This document shows, piece after piece, positions 1-9,436 of a DNA stretch of 55,548 bases. Position 1 is the first letter of the stretch, and the number at the start of each line of letters is the position of its first letter. The stretch lies in contig NZ_MJGO01000041.1 in the NCBI RefSeq assembly GCF_001864895.1, forward strand, positions 241,230-296,777, in the 5' to 3' direction. A model generated the notes under the pieces. That model ran no database searches. It was given only the letters and a program-made list of their open reading frames with translations, and was not told the DNA's origin. A program made the translations under genes and the position numbers. Origin of the DNA: Curtobacterium sp. MCBA15_009 (GTDB lineage Bacteria > Actinomycetota > Actinomycetes > Actinomycetales > Microbacteriaceae).

Positions 1-54
1 GGTGCGGGGCCTCTCGTCGTGCGGCCGGGTCGTCGTGTTCGGCCTGCGGTCTGT

Positions 55-714
55 TCAGTCCTCGGTGTCGTCGGACTCCGGGGCCGGCTTCCGGCGCAGG
101 AGCAGCAGCACCGCGACGACGACGCCGACCAGCACGACGCCGCCGGCGCCGATCCAGAGCGCGTCCGAGGCGGTCGAGTCGGACCCGCCCGCGGCGGTGC
201 CCGTCGTCGTGCCGCTCGTGGCGTCGTCACCGGCGGTGGCGCACGTCGGCGGTGCGGCGGCGCCGGCGGCAGGGGAGAAGCCCGCCGGGGCCTTCCACGT
301 GAAGGCGTACTCGTCGGAGACGGTGTGGCCGTCCGCGGAGACGATCTGCCACTCGACGGTGTACTTCCCCGAGTCGCCGAGCGCGGCGGGAGTGGTCATC
401 GAGGGGCCGTCGACGTCGACGCAGCCGTCCTCGTAGTACTTGCCGTCCGGGCCGACGACGCGGAAGGCGAAGCCGGAGTCGGAGCCGCCGATGTCGAGCA
501 GGCGGTCGTTCGTGGTGATCTCGAACGCCTCCGGCAGCGACGTGAGCGTGCCGTCGACCGCGGGCGTCGACCCGACCAGGTAGTTGTGCGCGCTGGCCGG
601 ACCGGCGAGCCCGAGGACCGCGCCGCCCGCGATCGCGAGCACGGCGGCGGACCCGGCCACGAGCCTCCTGGCAGAGGACCGCAGCCGGGACCGACGTGCG
701 CCGCGCTCGGTCAC
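55..714 (-). CDS. CopC-like copper-binding protein, membrane anchored
   Basis: This 219-residue exported protein has a signal peptide (about residues 15-42) that would be cleaved after Ala-Ser-Ala. The mature protein would then begin with His43 (HNYLVGSTPA). CopC proteins bind Cu(II) through such an N-terminal histidine brace. The CopC beta-sandwich covers roughly residues 43-140. An Ala/Thr/Gly linker, one C-terminal membrane helix (near residues 185-208) and an acidic tail follow, so the domain should face outward on the membrane. The start is GTG, overlapping the stop of the upstream YcnI-like gene by 4 bp (GTGA), which implies translational coupling. The expected role is copper binding or delivery at the cell surface. 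A CopD partner is not visible and could lie beyond the window's left edge. Confidence 0.85.
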   Translation of the reverse strand: MTERGARRSRLRSSARRLVAGSAAVLAIAGGAVLGLAGPASAHNYLVGSTPAVDGTLTSLPEAFEITTNDRLLDIGGSDSGFAFRVVGPDGKYYEDGCVDVDGPSMTTPAALGDSGKYTVEWQIVSADGHTVSDEYAFTWKAPAGFSPAAGAAAPPTCATAGDDATSGTTTGTAAGGSDSTASDALWIGAGGVVLVGVVVAVLLLLRRKPAPESDDTED

Positions 715-1448
715 TTGGTGGTGGTCCGACGGCGCGTGCCGGCGACGGCGACGACCAGGGCGACCGCGCCGAGCACGAGACCGCCGAGGCCGAGGAAGCG
801 CCCGACGAGGTCGGGGTCGGCCGGGGTCGTCGAGGCGGCAGCGGCCTCGGCCGTCGGGGTCGCGGCGATCGGGTCACCGTCGTCGTCGGTCGCCTCGGCG
901 GCGGTCAGCGTGATCGAGGGCGCCGGGTGCTCGGGCTCGGCCTCGCCGGGCTGCTGCTCCTGGTCCCACTCGACCGAGCCCTTCTCGCAGGTCTGCAGCA
1001 CGGGGAACGCCACGACGTCGCCGGCCTTGCCGTCGGGCAGGGCGAAGGAGAACGCGAAGGTGTCGCGCTCGTCGGCGGGCAGCGGGGTCTTCGCCGTGTA
1101 CGTGATGCTCGTGACGCGCTCGGGGGTGTCCTCGGCGTGCGCGGAGCCCTCGGCGTCGGCCGACGCGGACGGGTCCGTGTACGGCTCGGTCGTCTTCGAG
1201 ATCTTCCAGTTCGGGTTGACGGTCGGGGTGACCTCGATGACCGACTCCGGCACCTGGAACTCGAGCTTCGTGGTCGGCGACCCGTCGCAGCCGTGCGGGA
1301 CCGAGAAGGTCGTCGTCGTGTACGAGTTCGCGGCGGTCGAGGTCGCGGTCGCCGACACGTGCGCGCTGGCTGCGCCGGCGGTGCCGAGGACGATGACTGC
1401 CACGGCGCCGAGGGTGACGGCGCCGCCGGCGGCGAGACGCTTCTGCAT
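711..1448 (-). CDS. YcnI-like DUF1775 copper-binding protein
   Basis: This 245-residue protein has a signal peptide (residues 1-29) ending Gly-Ala-Ala-Ser-Ala, so the mature chain starts at His30 (HVSATATS). DUF1775/YcnI proteins bind Cu(II) with this N-terminal His plus a conserved Trp, and a Trp is present in NPNWKISK. The domain spans about residues 30-180, followed by a Pro/Glu/Ala-rich linker and a C-terminal membrane helix (about residues 215-238) with a basic end. It is the first gene of a two-gene operon with the CopC-like gene. A 15-bp palindrome lies 30 bp upstream of its ATG. In Bacillus the ycnI-ycnJ genes serve copper uptake or homeostasis; the same role here is inferred from family and context. 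Confidence 0.85.
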   Translation of the reverse strand: MQKRLAAGGAVTLGAVAVIVLGTAGAASAHVSATATSTAANSYTTTTFSVPHGCDGSPTTKLEFQVPESVIEVTPTVNPNWKISKTTEPYTDPSASADAEGSAHAEDTPERVTSITYTAKTPLPADERDTFAFSFALPDGKAGDVVAFPVLQTCEKGSVEWDQEQQPGEAEPEHPAPSITLTAAEATDDDGDPIAATPTAEAAAASTTPADPDLVGRFLGLGGLVLGAVALVVAVAGTRRRTTTK

Positions 1449-1477
1449 GGGGATCCTTCGCTGGTCGGGCGGGTGTT

Positions 1478-1492
1478 TCTACAAGTTGTAGA
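1478..1492. promoter_or_regulatory. Palindromic operator candidate upstream of the copper operon
   Basis: The sequence TCTACAA-G-TTGTAGA is a perfect 7-bp inverted repeat around one central base. It lies 30 bp upstream of the YcnI-like ATG in the ycnI-clpX divergent region. It resembles CopY/BlaI-type operators (TACA..TGTA) but has a different spacer, so the binding protein is unknown. Confidence 0.5.
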
Positions 1493-1681
1493 GAAGACTG
1501 GATCACGGTAGCAGGCCGGAACGCCCTGGGCGAACGCTCCGACGAAATTCCGCGGCGGCGAACGGTCGGTGTCGCCGGTTGCGATTAGGCTCGTGTCCAC
1601 GACGAGGTGCCCACCAGCAGCGGTGCACCGGCGGCCGGTGCGAGTGCGCGGGCCGACACGTCCGACCAGGGAGGCACGGCA

Positions 1682-2962
<1,281 letters not shown>

Positions 2963-2998
2963 CGCGCCCGCCCGTCAGTCAGCGGCAGACACCAGCAG

Positions 2999-3038
2999 AA
3001 CGACAGAACACCTCGAGATCTCGAGGTGTTCTGTCGTT
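2999..3038. terminator. Bidirectional terminator, perfect 40-bp palindrome
   Basis: Two 20-base arms are exact reverse complements centred at 3018/3019 (CCTCGAGA|TCTCGAGG core). The palindrome begins with AA and ends with TT, and lies between the convergent ends of clpX and the M3 peptidase gene. It would work for both genes; the U-tract is short. Confidence 0.75.
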
Positions 3039-3067
3039 TCCGTGGTGTTCGCCGGTCGAGCCGCCGC

Positions 3068-5092
3068 CTACTCGAGCCCGCGGCGCCGCAGCAGCGGACC
3101 GACCTCGGCATCGCGGCCGCGGAAGTCCCGGTAGGCCTCGAGCGGGTCCTTCGCCCCACCGACACCGAGCAGGCGTTCCGCGAAGCGACGTCCGGCCCCA
3201 CGGTCGAGCCCACCGTTGTCGCGGAACCACTCGACCGTGTCGGCGTCGAGGACCTCGGACCAGATGTACCCGTAGTACCCGGCGTCGTACCCGCCGGAGA
3301 ACGTGTGCGCGAAGTAGGTCGACGAGTACCGCGGCGGGACGGCGGCGACGGCGATGCCGGCGTCGGCGAGTGCCTGGCGCTCGAACGCCTCGACGTCCGT
3401 CACCGCGGCGGCCTCGGCCGCGGACAACCGGTGCCACGCCTGGTCGAGCAGCGCCGCCGCGAGGTACTCGGTCGTGCCGAAGCCCTCGTTGAAGCCCTCG
3501 GACTCACTGAGGCCCAGGACGAGCTCGGGCGGCAGCGGCGCTCCGGTCTCGTGGTGCTTGGCGTAGTTCGCCAGGACCGACGGCCACGACACCCACATCT
3601 CGTTCACCTGGCTCGGGAACTCGACGAAGTCACGCTCGACGTTCGTGCCCGAGAAGCGCGGGTAGGTCGTGCGGGCGAGGAGTCCGTGCAGCGCGTGGCC
3701 GAACTCGTGGAACAGCGTCTCGACCTCGTCCTGGATGAGCAGCGTCGGCGACCCGGCGGCCGGCTTCGCGACGTTGAGGTTGTTCACCACGACCGGCAGG
3801 GTACCGAGGAGCTCGGACTGCTCGACGACGGGGTTCATCCACGCGCCGCCCCGCTTGCCGTCCCGCGTGTACAGGTCGAGCAGGTACAGGCCGACGGGCT
3901 CGCCGCCGTCGCCGGTCACCTCGAACACCCGGACCTCGTCGTTGTACCCGCGCAGGTCGTGGCGCTCGGCGAACGAGAGCCCGTACAGGGCGCCGGCGGC
4001 GTGGAAGACGCCGTCGTGCAGGACCCGGTCCGCCTCGAAGTACGGTCGCAGCGCCGAGCTGTCCGCCGCGAACTGCTCGCCGCGCAGGATCTCGGTCGCG
4101 TACGCCCAGTCCCACGACTCGATGTCGAAGCCGACCGTCTTGGACCGGACGGCGCGCTCGTCGTCGGCGTTCCGGGCTGCGGCGTCGACGAGCGAGGACA
4201 GCAGGCCGTCGACCGCCTCCGGGGTCCCCGCGGTCTCGTCCGCGGTCACGACGGCGGCGTGGTTCGGGAAGCCGAGCAGTTCGGCACGTTCGGCCCGGAG
4301 CCGGACGATGCGGAGCAGGACCTCGCGGTTGTCGTGCGCGTTGCCACGACGGCCACGGGCGAGCGAGGCGCGCATGATCCGCTCGCGCAGGCCGCGGTCC
4401 GCCAGCGACGCGAGCCACGGGTGCCCGGTGTACAGCGGGAGCGTGATGAGCCAGCCGTCGAGGCCCCGGTCGGCAGCGGCGCCGGCGGCGGCCGACTTCG
4501 CGCCGTCGTCGAGACCGTCGAGCTCCTGCTCGTCGGTGACGTGCACGGCGGAGTCGTTCGTGTCCTCGAGCAGGTTGCGCTCGAACGTCGTGGTGAGGGT
4601 GGAGAGCTCCTGGTTGATCGCCGTCAGCCGCTCCTTGCCGACCTCGTCGAGCCCGGCACCGGCCAGGGTCATCTCGGCGTGGGTGCGCTGCACGAGGCGC
4701 AGGGCCTCACCGGTCAGCCCGGCGGCCTCGGCGCCGTCGAGGACCTCCGCCACGCGGGCGTAGAGCCGGGAGTCGAGCGTGATCGCATCGCGGTGTGCGG
4801 CGAGCAGCGGCGAGACCTCGGCCTCGAGGTCGTGCAGCTCCGGCGTGGAGTCGGCGGACGACAGCGTGAAGAACACGTGGCTGACGCGGGCGAGCAGCTG
4901 GCCGGACCGCTCGAGTGCGACGAGCGTGTTCTCGATCGTCGGCGGGTGTGGGTCGGTGGCGATGGCCTCGACCTCGGCGCGCTGCTCGGCCATGCCGGCG
5001 TCGAAGGCCGGCTGGAAGTGCTCGAGTCGGACGTCGCCGAAGGGCGGGAGGGCGTAGGGGAGGGTGCTCGGTTCATCGAACGGGGTTGCCAT
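3068..5092 (-). CDS. M3 family metallopeptidase (peptidyl-dipeptidase Dcp-like)
   Basis: This 674-residue protein is typical in length for Dcp/oligopeptidase A enzymes. These are cytoplasmic zinc peptidases that trim peptides released by larger proteases. The zinc motif HEFGH is at about residues 462-466 with the helical context [12 protein letters not shown]. The third ligand Glu is expected in the downstream segment [13 protein letters not shown]. No signal peptide is seen, so it should be cytoplasmic. It is transcribed alone and converges on clpX, a proteolysis gene, though the two do not share an operon. The start ATG gives the family-like N-terminus [18 protein letters not shown]. Dcp versus oligopeptidase A cannot be settled from sequence by eye. 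Confidence 0.93.
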   Translation of the reverse strand: MATPFDEPSTLPYALPPFGDVRLEHFQPAFDAGMAEQRAEVEAIATDPHPPTIENTLVALERSGQLLARVSHVFFTLSSADSTPELHDLEAEVSPLLAAHRDAITLDSRLYARVAEVLDGAEAAGLTGEALRLVQRTHAEMTLAGAGLDEVGKERLTAINQELSTLTTTFERNLLEDTNDSAVHVTDEQELDGLDDGAKSAAAGAAADRGLDGWLITLPLYTGHPWLASLADRGLRERIMRASLARGRRGNAHDNREVLLRIVRLRAERAELLGFPNHAAVVTADETAGTPEAVDGLLSSLVDAAARNADDERAVRSKTVGFDIESWDWAYATEILRGEQFAADSSALRPYFEADRVLHDGVFHAAGALYGLSFAERHDLRGYNDEVRVFEVTGDGGEPVGLYLLDLYTRDGKRGGAWMNPVVEQSELLGTLPVVVNNLNVAKPAAGSPTLLIQDEVETLFHEFGHALHGLLARTTYPRFSGTNVERDFVEFPSQVNEMWVSWPSVLANYAKHHETGAPLPPELVLGLSESEGFNEGFGTTEYLAAALLDQAWHRLSAAEAAAVTDVEAFERQALADAGIAVAAVPPRYSSTYFAHTFSGGYDAGYYGYIWSEVLDADTVEWFRDNGGLDRGAGRRFAERLLGVGGAKDPLEAYRDFRGRDAEVGPLLRRRGLE

Positions 5093-5181
5093 CGCTCCAC
5101 CCTACGGACTGCCGGCTCGTGGAGGCATCGGGAGCGCGGCGAGCTCGGCGGTCCTTCCCATAACGCCCGCGGTGGGAAGCA

Positions 5182-5247
5182 GTTCCGCGCGTTGGGGGCC
5201 AGAACTTCCGGCTCACCATGCGCAGAACGACCTTCCACGCGCGGAAC
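5182..5247. repeat. Separated 10-bp inverted repeat upstream of the M3 peptidase
   Basis: GTTCCGCGCG at 5182-5191 and its exact reverse complement at 5238-5247 are separated by 46 bases. They lie in the 204-bp gap between the TetR gene end and the peptidase start. It could be a long-loop terminator for the TetR gene or an operator pair. No other feature is visible in this gap. Confidence 0.35.
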
Positions 5248-5296
5248 AGCCCCCTGGCCCAACCGCCGCATCCGCACCCGCGCCGGGGAAGCCGCG

Positions 5297-5875
5297 TCAG
5301 CGCGTGGCGGCGTCGATCAGGGTCTCGGCGGCCCGGCGTGCGTGGGCGGCGGGCTCGGTGGTGCCGGCGATGGCCGCGGTGGTCTGGGCGCCCTCGGCGA
5401 GCAGTGCGAGCTGCGCGGCGAGTTCGGACGCGCGGTCGGTGTCGGGGACCACGTCGGCGGTCAGCCCGGCGACGAACCGCTGGAACGAGTCCTTGTGCTC
5501 GCGGGCGATCTCGGCGATGGCGGGCGAGGTCGCTCCGAGCTCACCGAACGCGTTGATGAAGCCGCAGCCGCGGAACGTGTCGTCGCCGAACCACGACTCG
5601 AGGAAGTCGTACATCGCGAGGAGCTTGTCCCGAGGGTCCGTCGCGGTGTCCACGGCTCCGTGCACGCCGCGCTCCCAGAGCTCGTGCCGGCCGGAGAGCA
5701 CCGCGGTGATGAGCTGCTCCTTGCCGGGGAACGCCGCGTAGAGCTTCTTCAGCGAGACGCCGGCGTTCGTGCGGATCTCGTCCATGCCGACGGCCTGGAT
5801 CCCGCGCGCGTAGAAGAGTCGGTCGGCGACGTCGACGATGTGCGCACGGACGTCCGATCCGATGGTGGTGGCCAC
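5297..5875 (-). CDS. TetR family transcriptional regulator
   Basis: This is a 192-residue repressor. The N-terminal helix-turn-helix reads VGMDEIRTNAGVSLKKLYAAFPGKEQLI (quoted in part as MDEIRTNAGVSLKKLYAAF), close to the TetR pattern. The C-terminal two thirds are the variable ligand-binding helical region, so the ligand is not predictable. The start is GTG at 5875, chosen because the TetR fold begins immediately after it. A longer in-frame extension would run through the two palindromic sites upstream and looks non-coding. Those two 16-bp palindromes (5920-5935 and 5956-5971) suggest it represses itself. No obvious effector gene is co-transcribed; the next gene upstream on this strand is a small unknown ORF about 290 bp away. 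Confidence 0.88.
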   Translation of the reverse strand: MATTIGSDVRAHIVDVADRLFYARGIQAVGMDEIRTNAGVSLKKLYAAFPGKEQLITAVLSGRHELWERGVHGAVDTATDPRDKLLAMYDFLESWFGDDTFRGCGFINAFGELGATSPAIAEIAREHKDSFQRFVAGLTADVVPDTDRASELAAQLALLAEGAQTTAAIAGTTEPAAHARRAAETLIDAATR

Positions 5876-5919
5876 GTGGGTACCCCGTTCCTGCGAGTTC
5901 ACCGGTTCCGAGTTGCGCT

Positions 5920-5971
5920 GGGAACCAACGTTCTCTAGTGTAGTCCTCGTCGGTGGAGAACGCTCGTTCTC
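5920..5971. promoter_or_regulatory. Paired operator sites and promoter of the TetR gene
   Basis: Two 16-bp dyads lie 36 bp apart, GGGAACCAACGTTCTC (5920-5935) and GAGAACGCTCGTTCTC (5956-5971). They share the pattern GRGAAC-N3-CGTTCTC. A minus-strand -10-like TACACT lies at 5937-5942 between them. One site would cover the transcription start and the other the -35 region, as expected for autorepression. The rest of the gap to 6168 shows only short GC-rich hairpins. Confidence 0.6.
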
Positions 5972-6167
5972 TACTGTGGACGTCGGGCCCTGATTCCTCG
6001 GCGTCCGTTCGTGGCCCGGGTGGGCAGAGCATGCTCGGCCTGCCCGGTCCCGGCATCCCGCCGTCGCGGACGCCGCCCGAGTCCGGCGTCCGACGGCCGC
6101 CGTCGCTGCGCCAGACCCGACGGCAGCCACGAACGCCGTCCCCGGGTGCGGGGCCCGCGCCGCGGCG

Positions 6168-6419
6168 TCAGTCCTCTTCGGCCGCGTCGTCCGGGTTCGT
6201 CACCTGGGCGTGCCCGGCGTCGTCGAGGTGGATCGAGGTGCCGTCGTCGAGCTCGACGATCGGCTTGCCCTCGAGGAACGTCAGGGTCCAGCCCCATGCT
6301 CCCGTGTCGACCGACTCCGCGGCGAGCTCGTCCTCGACCCCGCGCACGGCGACGACCATCGCCTCGGGGAGTCGCGACGGTGGCATCCCGCCGACGTTCC
6401 ATCGTGTGCCCAACTGCAT
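6168..6419 (-). CDS. Small hypothetical protein, 83 residues
   Basis: I do not recognise this as a named family. It is a short acidic soluble protein without signal peptide or membrane helix. Residues WGWTLTFLEGKPIVELDDGT look like a pair of beta strands, and the tail is acidic (NPDDAAEED). The ATG is preceded by a good GGAGG site about 6 bases away. GC codon position and the ribosome site support coding. It lies downstream of valS on the same strand, separated by a large hairpin and a tandem repeat, so it may have its own promoter or depend on read-through from valS. Function is unknown. Confidence 0.65.
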   Translation of the reverse strand: MQLGTRWNVGGMPPSRLPEAMVVAVRGVEDELAAESVDTGAWGWTLTFLEGKPIVELDDGTSIHLDDAGHAQVTNPDDAAEED

Positions 6420-6442
6420 CCGTGCCTCCAGTCCGTCGTCCT

Positions 6443-6493
6443 GTGAGCAGGAACGGTCGGGTCCGGATGACGGACCCGACCATTCCTGCTCAC
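6443..6493. terminator. Long hairpin between valS and the small ORF
   Basis: Two 22-base arms (6443-6464 and 6472-6493) pair with a single C/T difference, which stays a wobble pair, around a 7-base loop. It lies in the region downstream of valS and upstream of the 83-residue ORF. There is no T-rich tail, so termination is inferred only from stem strength. Confidence 0.5.
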
Positions 6494-6507
6494 CGATCGT
6501 GGATCGC

Positions 6508-6610
6508 GAACACGCGAGTGCGCGTCCGCAGGCGGAACACGCAAGCGCGCGTCCGCAGGCGGAACACGCAAGCGCGCGTCCGCAGGCGGAACGCGCGAGC
6601 GCGCGTCCGC
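6508..6610. repeat. Tandem repeat, 27-bp unit, about 3.8 copies
   Basis: Units start at 6508, 6535, 6562 and 6589. The second and third are identical; the others differ by a few bases and the last is cut short. Each unit contains TCCGC-AG-GCGGA, so each can form a small hairpin. The array sits 11 bp past the valS stop codon, in its 3' untranslated region. Read in one minus-strand frame it stays open (repeating RTRACVFRL), but nothing supports translation. Confidence 0.9.
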
Positions 6611-6620
6611 CCCGCCGACG

Positions 6621-9215
6621 TTACGCCTGCTGCTCCGCGAGCTCGATCTCGGTGACCGCGAGCTCGGGGCCGTCGACGAACGACAGGTTCTCGATGCGCC
6701 CGACCGCCGCCAGGTCGACCGCCGCGCGCTCGATGAGCGCCCGCTCCTCGGCCGGCGCCGCGACCACGGCGCGCGTCACGGGCGTCTTCTGGGACGCCTT
6801 CGCCGCCGTCTTCGCGCCGCGGATCCCGATGAGCGCCTGCCCGACGGCGGCGAGCAGCCCCGTCGGCTCGGCCTGCGTGGGCAGCTCGGCCGTGGTCGGC
6901 CAGGAGGCCCGGTGCACGCTGGTGTCGTGGGTCCAGGCCCACACCTCTTCGGTCGCGTACGGCAGGAACGGCGCGAGCAGGCGGAGCAGCACGTCGATCG
7001 CACCGCGCAGCGCGAGCACGGCGCTCGCCTGCGTCTCGTGCGTCGCGTCGGCGGCGGTGCCGTAGGCGCGCTCCTTCACGAGCTCGAGGTAGTCGTCGCA
7101 GAACGTCCAGAAGAAGCGCTCGGTGACCTCGAGGGCGCGGGCGTGGTCGAAGCCCTCGAACGCCGCGGTGGCCTGCTCGACGACCGTGCCGAGTTCGGCG
7201 AGCATGTCGACGTCGAGCGCCTCGGTGACGCTGGTCGCGCCGGACGGCAGCTCGAAGCCGTAGACGAACTTCGCGGCGTTGAGCACCTTGATCGCCAGGC
7301 GGCGGCCGACCTTGATCTGCTTCGGGTTCTGCGGGTCGAACGCCGCGTCGGTGCCGAGCTTCGACGAGGCGGCCCAGTAGCGGACCGCGTCGGCGCCGTG
7401 CTGCTCGAGGATGGACAGCGGCGTGACGACGTTGCCCTTCGACTTCGACATCTTCTTGCGGTCGGGGTCGACGATGAAGCCGGAGATGCTCGCGTGCTTC
7501 CACGGCACGACGTCCGCTTCCAGCTGGCTGCGGAGCACGGTGGTGAACAGCCAGGTGCGGATGATGTCCTGCGCCTGCGGGCGGACGTCGTACGGGTACA
7601 CCAGGTCGTACAGGGCCGGGTCGGTCTCCCACTTGCCCGCGAGCTGCGGGGTGAGCGACGACGTCGCCCAGGTGTCCATCACGTCGAGCTCGCCCTGGAA
7701 CCCGCCGGCGACGCCGCGCTGGTCCTCGGAGTAGCCGGGCGCCGGCTCGGAGGCCGGGTCGACGGGCAGCTGCGCCTCGGTCGGCACGATCGGCTGGTCG
7801 AAGACCGGGTTGCCGTCGGCGTCGAGCGGGTACCAGACGGGCAGCGGCACGCCGAAGAAGCGCTGGCGCGAGATGAGCCAGTCGCCGGACAGGCCGCCGA
7901 CCCAGTTGTCGTACCGGACGCGCATGAAGTCCGGGTGGAACGCGATCTCCTCGCCGCGCTGGCGGAGCGTGCTCTTCAGCTGCTCGTCGCGGGCGCCGTT
8001 GACGATGTACCACTGACGGGTCGAGACGATCTCGAGGGGCTTGTCGCCCTTCTCGAAGAACTTCACCGGGTGGTTGATCGTCTTGATGTCGCCGATCAGC
8101 TCGCCGGACTCGGTCAGGGCGTCGACGACGACCTTCTTCGCCGAGAACACGGTCTTGCCGGCCATCTCGGCGTAGAGCGCCTTGCCGCTCTCCGACTCGA
8201 TCCACGTCGGCTCGTCGGAGCGCACGCGGCCGTCGAAGCCGATGATCGCGCGGTTCGGCAGCTGGAGCTCGCGCCACCACACCACGTCGGTGGTGTCACC
8301 GAAGGTGCAGACCATCGCGATGCCGGCGCCCTTGTCCTGCTGCGCCAGGTGGTGCGCGAGCACCGGGACCTCGACGTCGAACAGGGGGGAGCGCACGGTG
8401 GTGCCGAAGAGGTCCTGGAACCGCTCGTCGTCCGGGTGCGCGACGAGGGCGACGCAGGCGGCCAGCAGCTCGGGGCGGGTGGTCTGGATGACGACGTCGT
8501 CGCCGCCGTCGGTGCGGTGGAAGGCGATGCCGTGGTACGCGCCGGGCATCTCCTTGTCCTCGAGCTCGGCCTGCGCGACCGCGGTGCGGAACGTGACGTC
8601 CCACAGGGTCGGGGCGTCGGCCTGGTAGGCCTCGCCGCGCTCGAGGTTGCGCAGGAACGCGCGCTGGGCGCTCGCCCGCGAGGTGTCGTCGATCGTGCGG
8701 TAGGACTGCGTCCAGTCGACGGACAGGCCGAGCGTGCGGAACAGGTCCTCGAACTGCTGCTCGTCCTGCACGGTCAGGCGCTCGCACAGCTCGATGAAGT
8801 TGCGGCGCGAGATCGGCACCTGGTCGGCGGCCTTGGCGGACTTGCCCTCGCCGCCCTCGAACGGCGGCACGAAGGCGGCGTCGTACGGCAGCTGCGGGTC
8901 GCAGCGGACACCGTAGTAGTTCTGCACGCGGCGCTCGGTCGGCAGGCCGTTGTCGTCCCAGCCCATCGGGTAGAAGACGTGCTTGCCGCGCATGCGCTCG
9001 AACCGGGCCTTGAGGTCGGTGTGCGTGTACGAGAACACGTGCCCGATGTGCAGCGAACCGGAGGCGGTGGGCGGGGGCGTGTCGATCGACCAGACGTTGC
9101 TGCGATCGCCGGCGGCGGAACGGTCGAAGCGGTACGTGCCGTCCTGCTCCCAGGTCGGTCCCCAGACCTGCTCCAGTCCGTCGACGCTCGGCTTCTCGGG
9201 CATGGGCTTGGTCAT
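6621..9215 (-). CDS. valS: Valine--tRNA ligase
   Basis: This is an 864-residue class I aminoacyl-tRNA synthetase charging tRNA-Val. The signature HIGH is at residues 56-59 (GSLHIGHVFSY) and KMSKS at 588-592 (DRKKMSKSKGN). An editing domain lies between them and an anticodon-binding helical domain follows. Length is normal for bacterial ValRS. The start ATG at 9215 has a GGAAGG site upstream and gives MTKPMPEKPS; a longer start ten codons upstream lacks this support. No T-box or other leader motif is seen upstream, unlike ileS in this window. A 27-bp tandem repeat follows the stop directly. Confidence 0.97.
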   Translation of the reverse strand: MTKPMPEKPSVDGLEQVWGPTWEQDGTYRFDRSAAGDRSNVWSIDTPPPTASGSLHIGHVFSYTHTDLKARFERMRGKHVFYPMGWDDNGLPTERRVQNYYGVRCDPQLPYDAAFVPPFEGGEGKSAKAADQVPISRRNFIELCERLTVQDEQQFEDLFRTLGLSVDWTQSYRTIDDTSRASAQRAFLRNLERGEAYQADAPTLWDVTFRTAVAQAELEDKEMPGAYHGIAFHRTDGGDDVVIQTTRPELLAACVALVAHPDDERFQDLFGTTVRSPLFDVEVPVLAHHLAQQDKGAGIAMVCTFGDTTDVVWWRELQLPNRAIIGFDGRVRSDEPTWIESESGKALYAEMAGKTVFSAKKVVVDALTESGELIGDIKTINHPVKFFEKGDKPLEIVSTRQWYIVNGARDEQLKSTLRQRGEEIAFHPDFMRVRYDNWVGGLSGDWLISRQRFFGVPLPVWYPLDADGNPVFDQPIVPTEAQLPVDPASEPAPGYSEDQRGVAGGFQGELDVMDTWATSSLTPQLAGKWETDPALYDLVYPYDVRPQAQDIIRTWLFTTVLRSQLEADVVPWKHASISGFIVDPDRKKMSKSKGNVVTPLSILEQHGADAVRYWAASSKLGTDAAFDPQNPKQIKVGRRLAIKVLNAAKFVYGFELPSGATSVTEALDVDMLAELGTVVEQATAAFEGFDHARALEVTERFFWTFCDDYLELVKERAYGTAADATHETQASAVLALRGAIDVLLRLLAPFLPYATEEVWAWTHDTSVHRASWPTTAELPTQAEPTGLLAAVGQALIGIRGAKTAAKASQKTPVTRAVVAAPAEERALIERAAVDLAAVGRIENLSFVDGPELAVTEIELAEQQA

Positions 9216-9333
9216 GGCTGCGCCTTCCGTTCGTGTGTGCGGCACCGAGTCCGTGATGAGGTGCCTGAGTGTCCGCGCGCGGTGCGCGGTGTCCCCAGGC
9301 TACCCGGTGCCACGAGACGGGAGCGGCACCCCG

Positions 9334-9436
9334 GAATGCTGCATCGGGAATTCTCCCGACGAGAATACGCAAATGCCGCACGAATGCAATTGTTCGCATT
9401 GTCTGGAATTGCTCCTAAGGTGCATTCCGTGAATGC
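9334..9436. promoter_or_regulatory. AT-rich region with repeated GAATGC/GCATTC sites
   Basis: GAATGC occurs at 9334-9339, 9382-9387 and 9431-9436. GCATT(C) occurs at 9396-9400 and 9422-9427. The last two sites form an inverted repeat, GCATTC-CGT-GAATGC (9422-9436), over the GTG start of the secreted glycosidase. The stretch is clearly richer in A/T than its surroundings. This looks like a promoter with multiple operator half-sites; the regulator is unknown. Confidence 0.45.

Noticed and set aside
1..54. A gene fragment at the left edge
   Set aside because: The only open frames here are shadows of the CopC-like gene; the 54 bp before its stop show nothing identifiable.
6508..6610. Possible CRISPR array or attachment site at the 27-bp repeats
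   Set aside because: There are no spacers, no integrase and no tRNA at this point.
9216..9333. A T-box or other riboswitch upstream of valS
   Set aside because: I looked for the GGTGGTACC-like core on the minus strand and found none.
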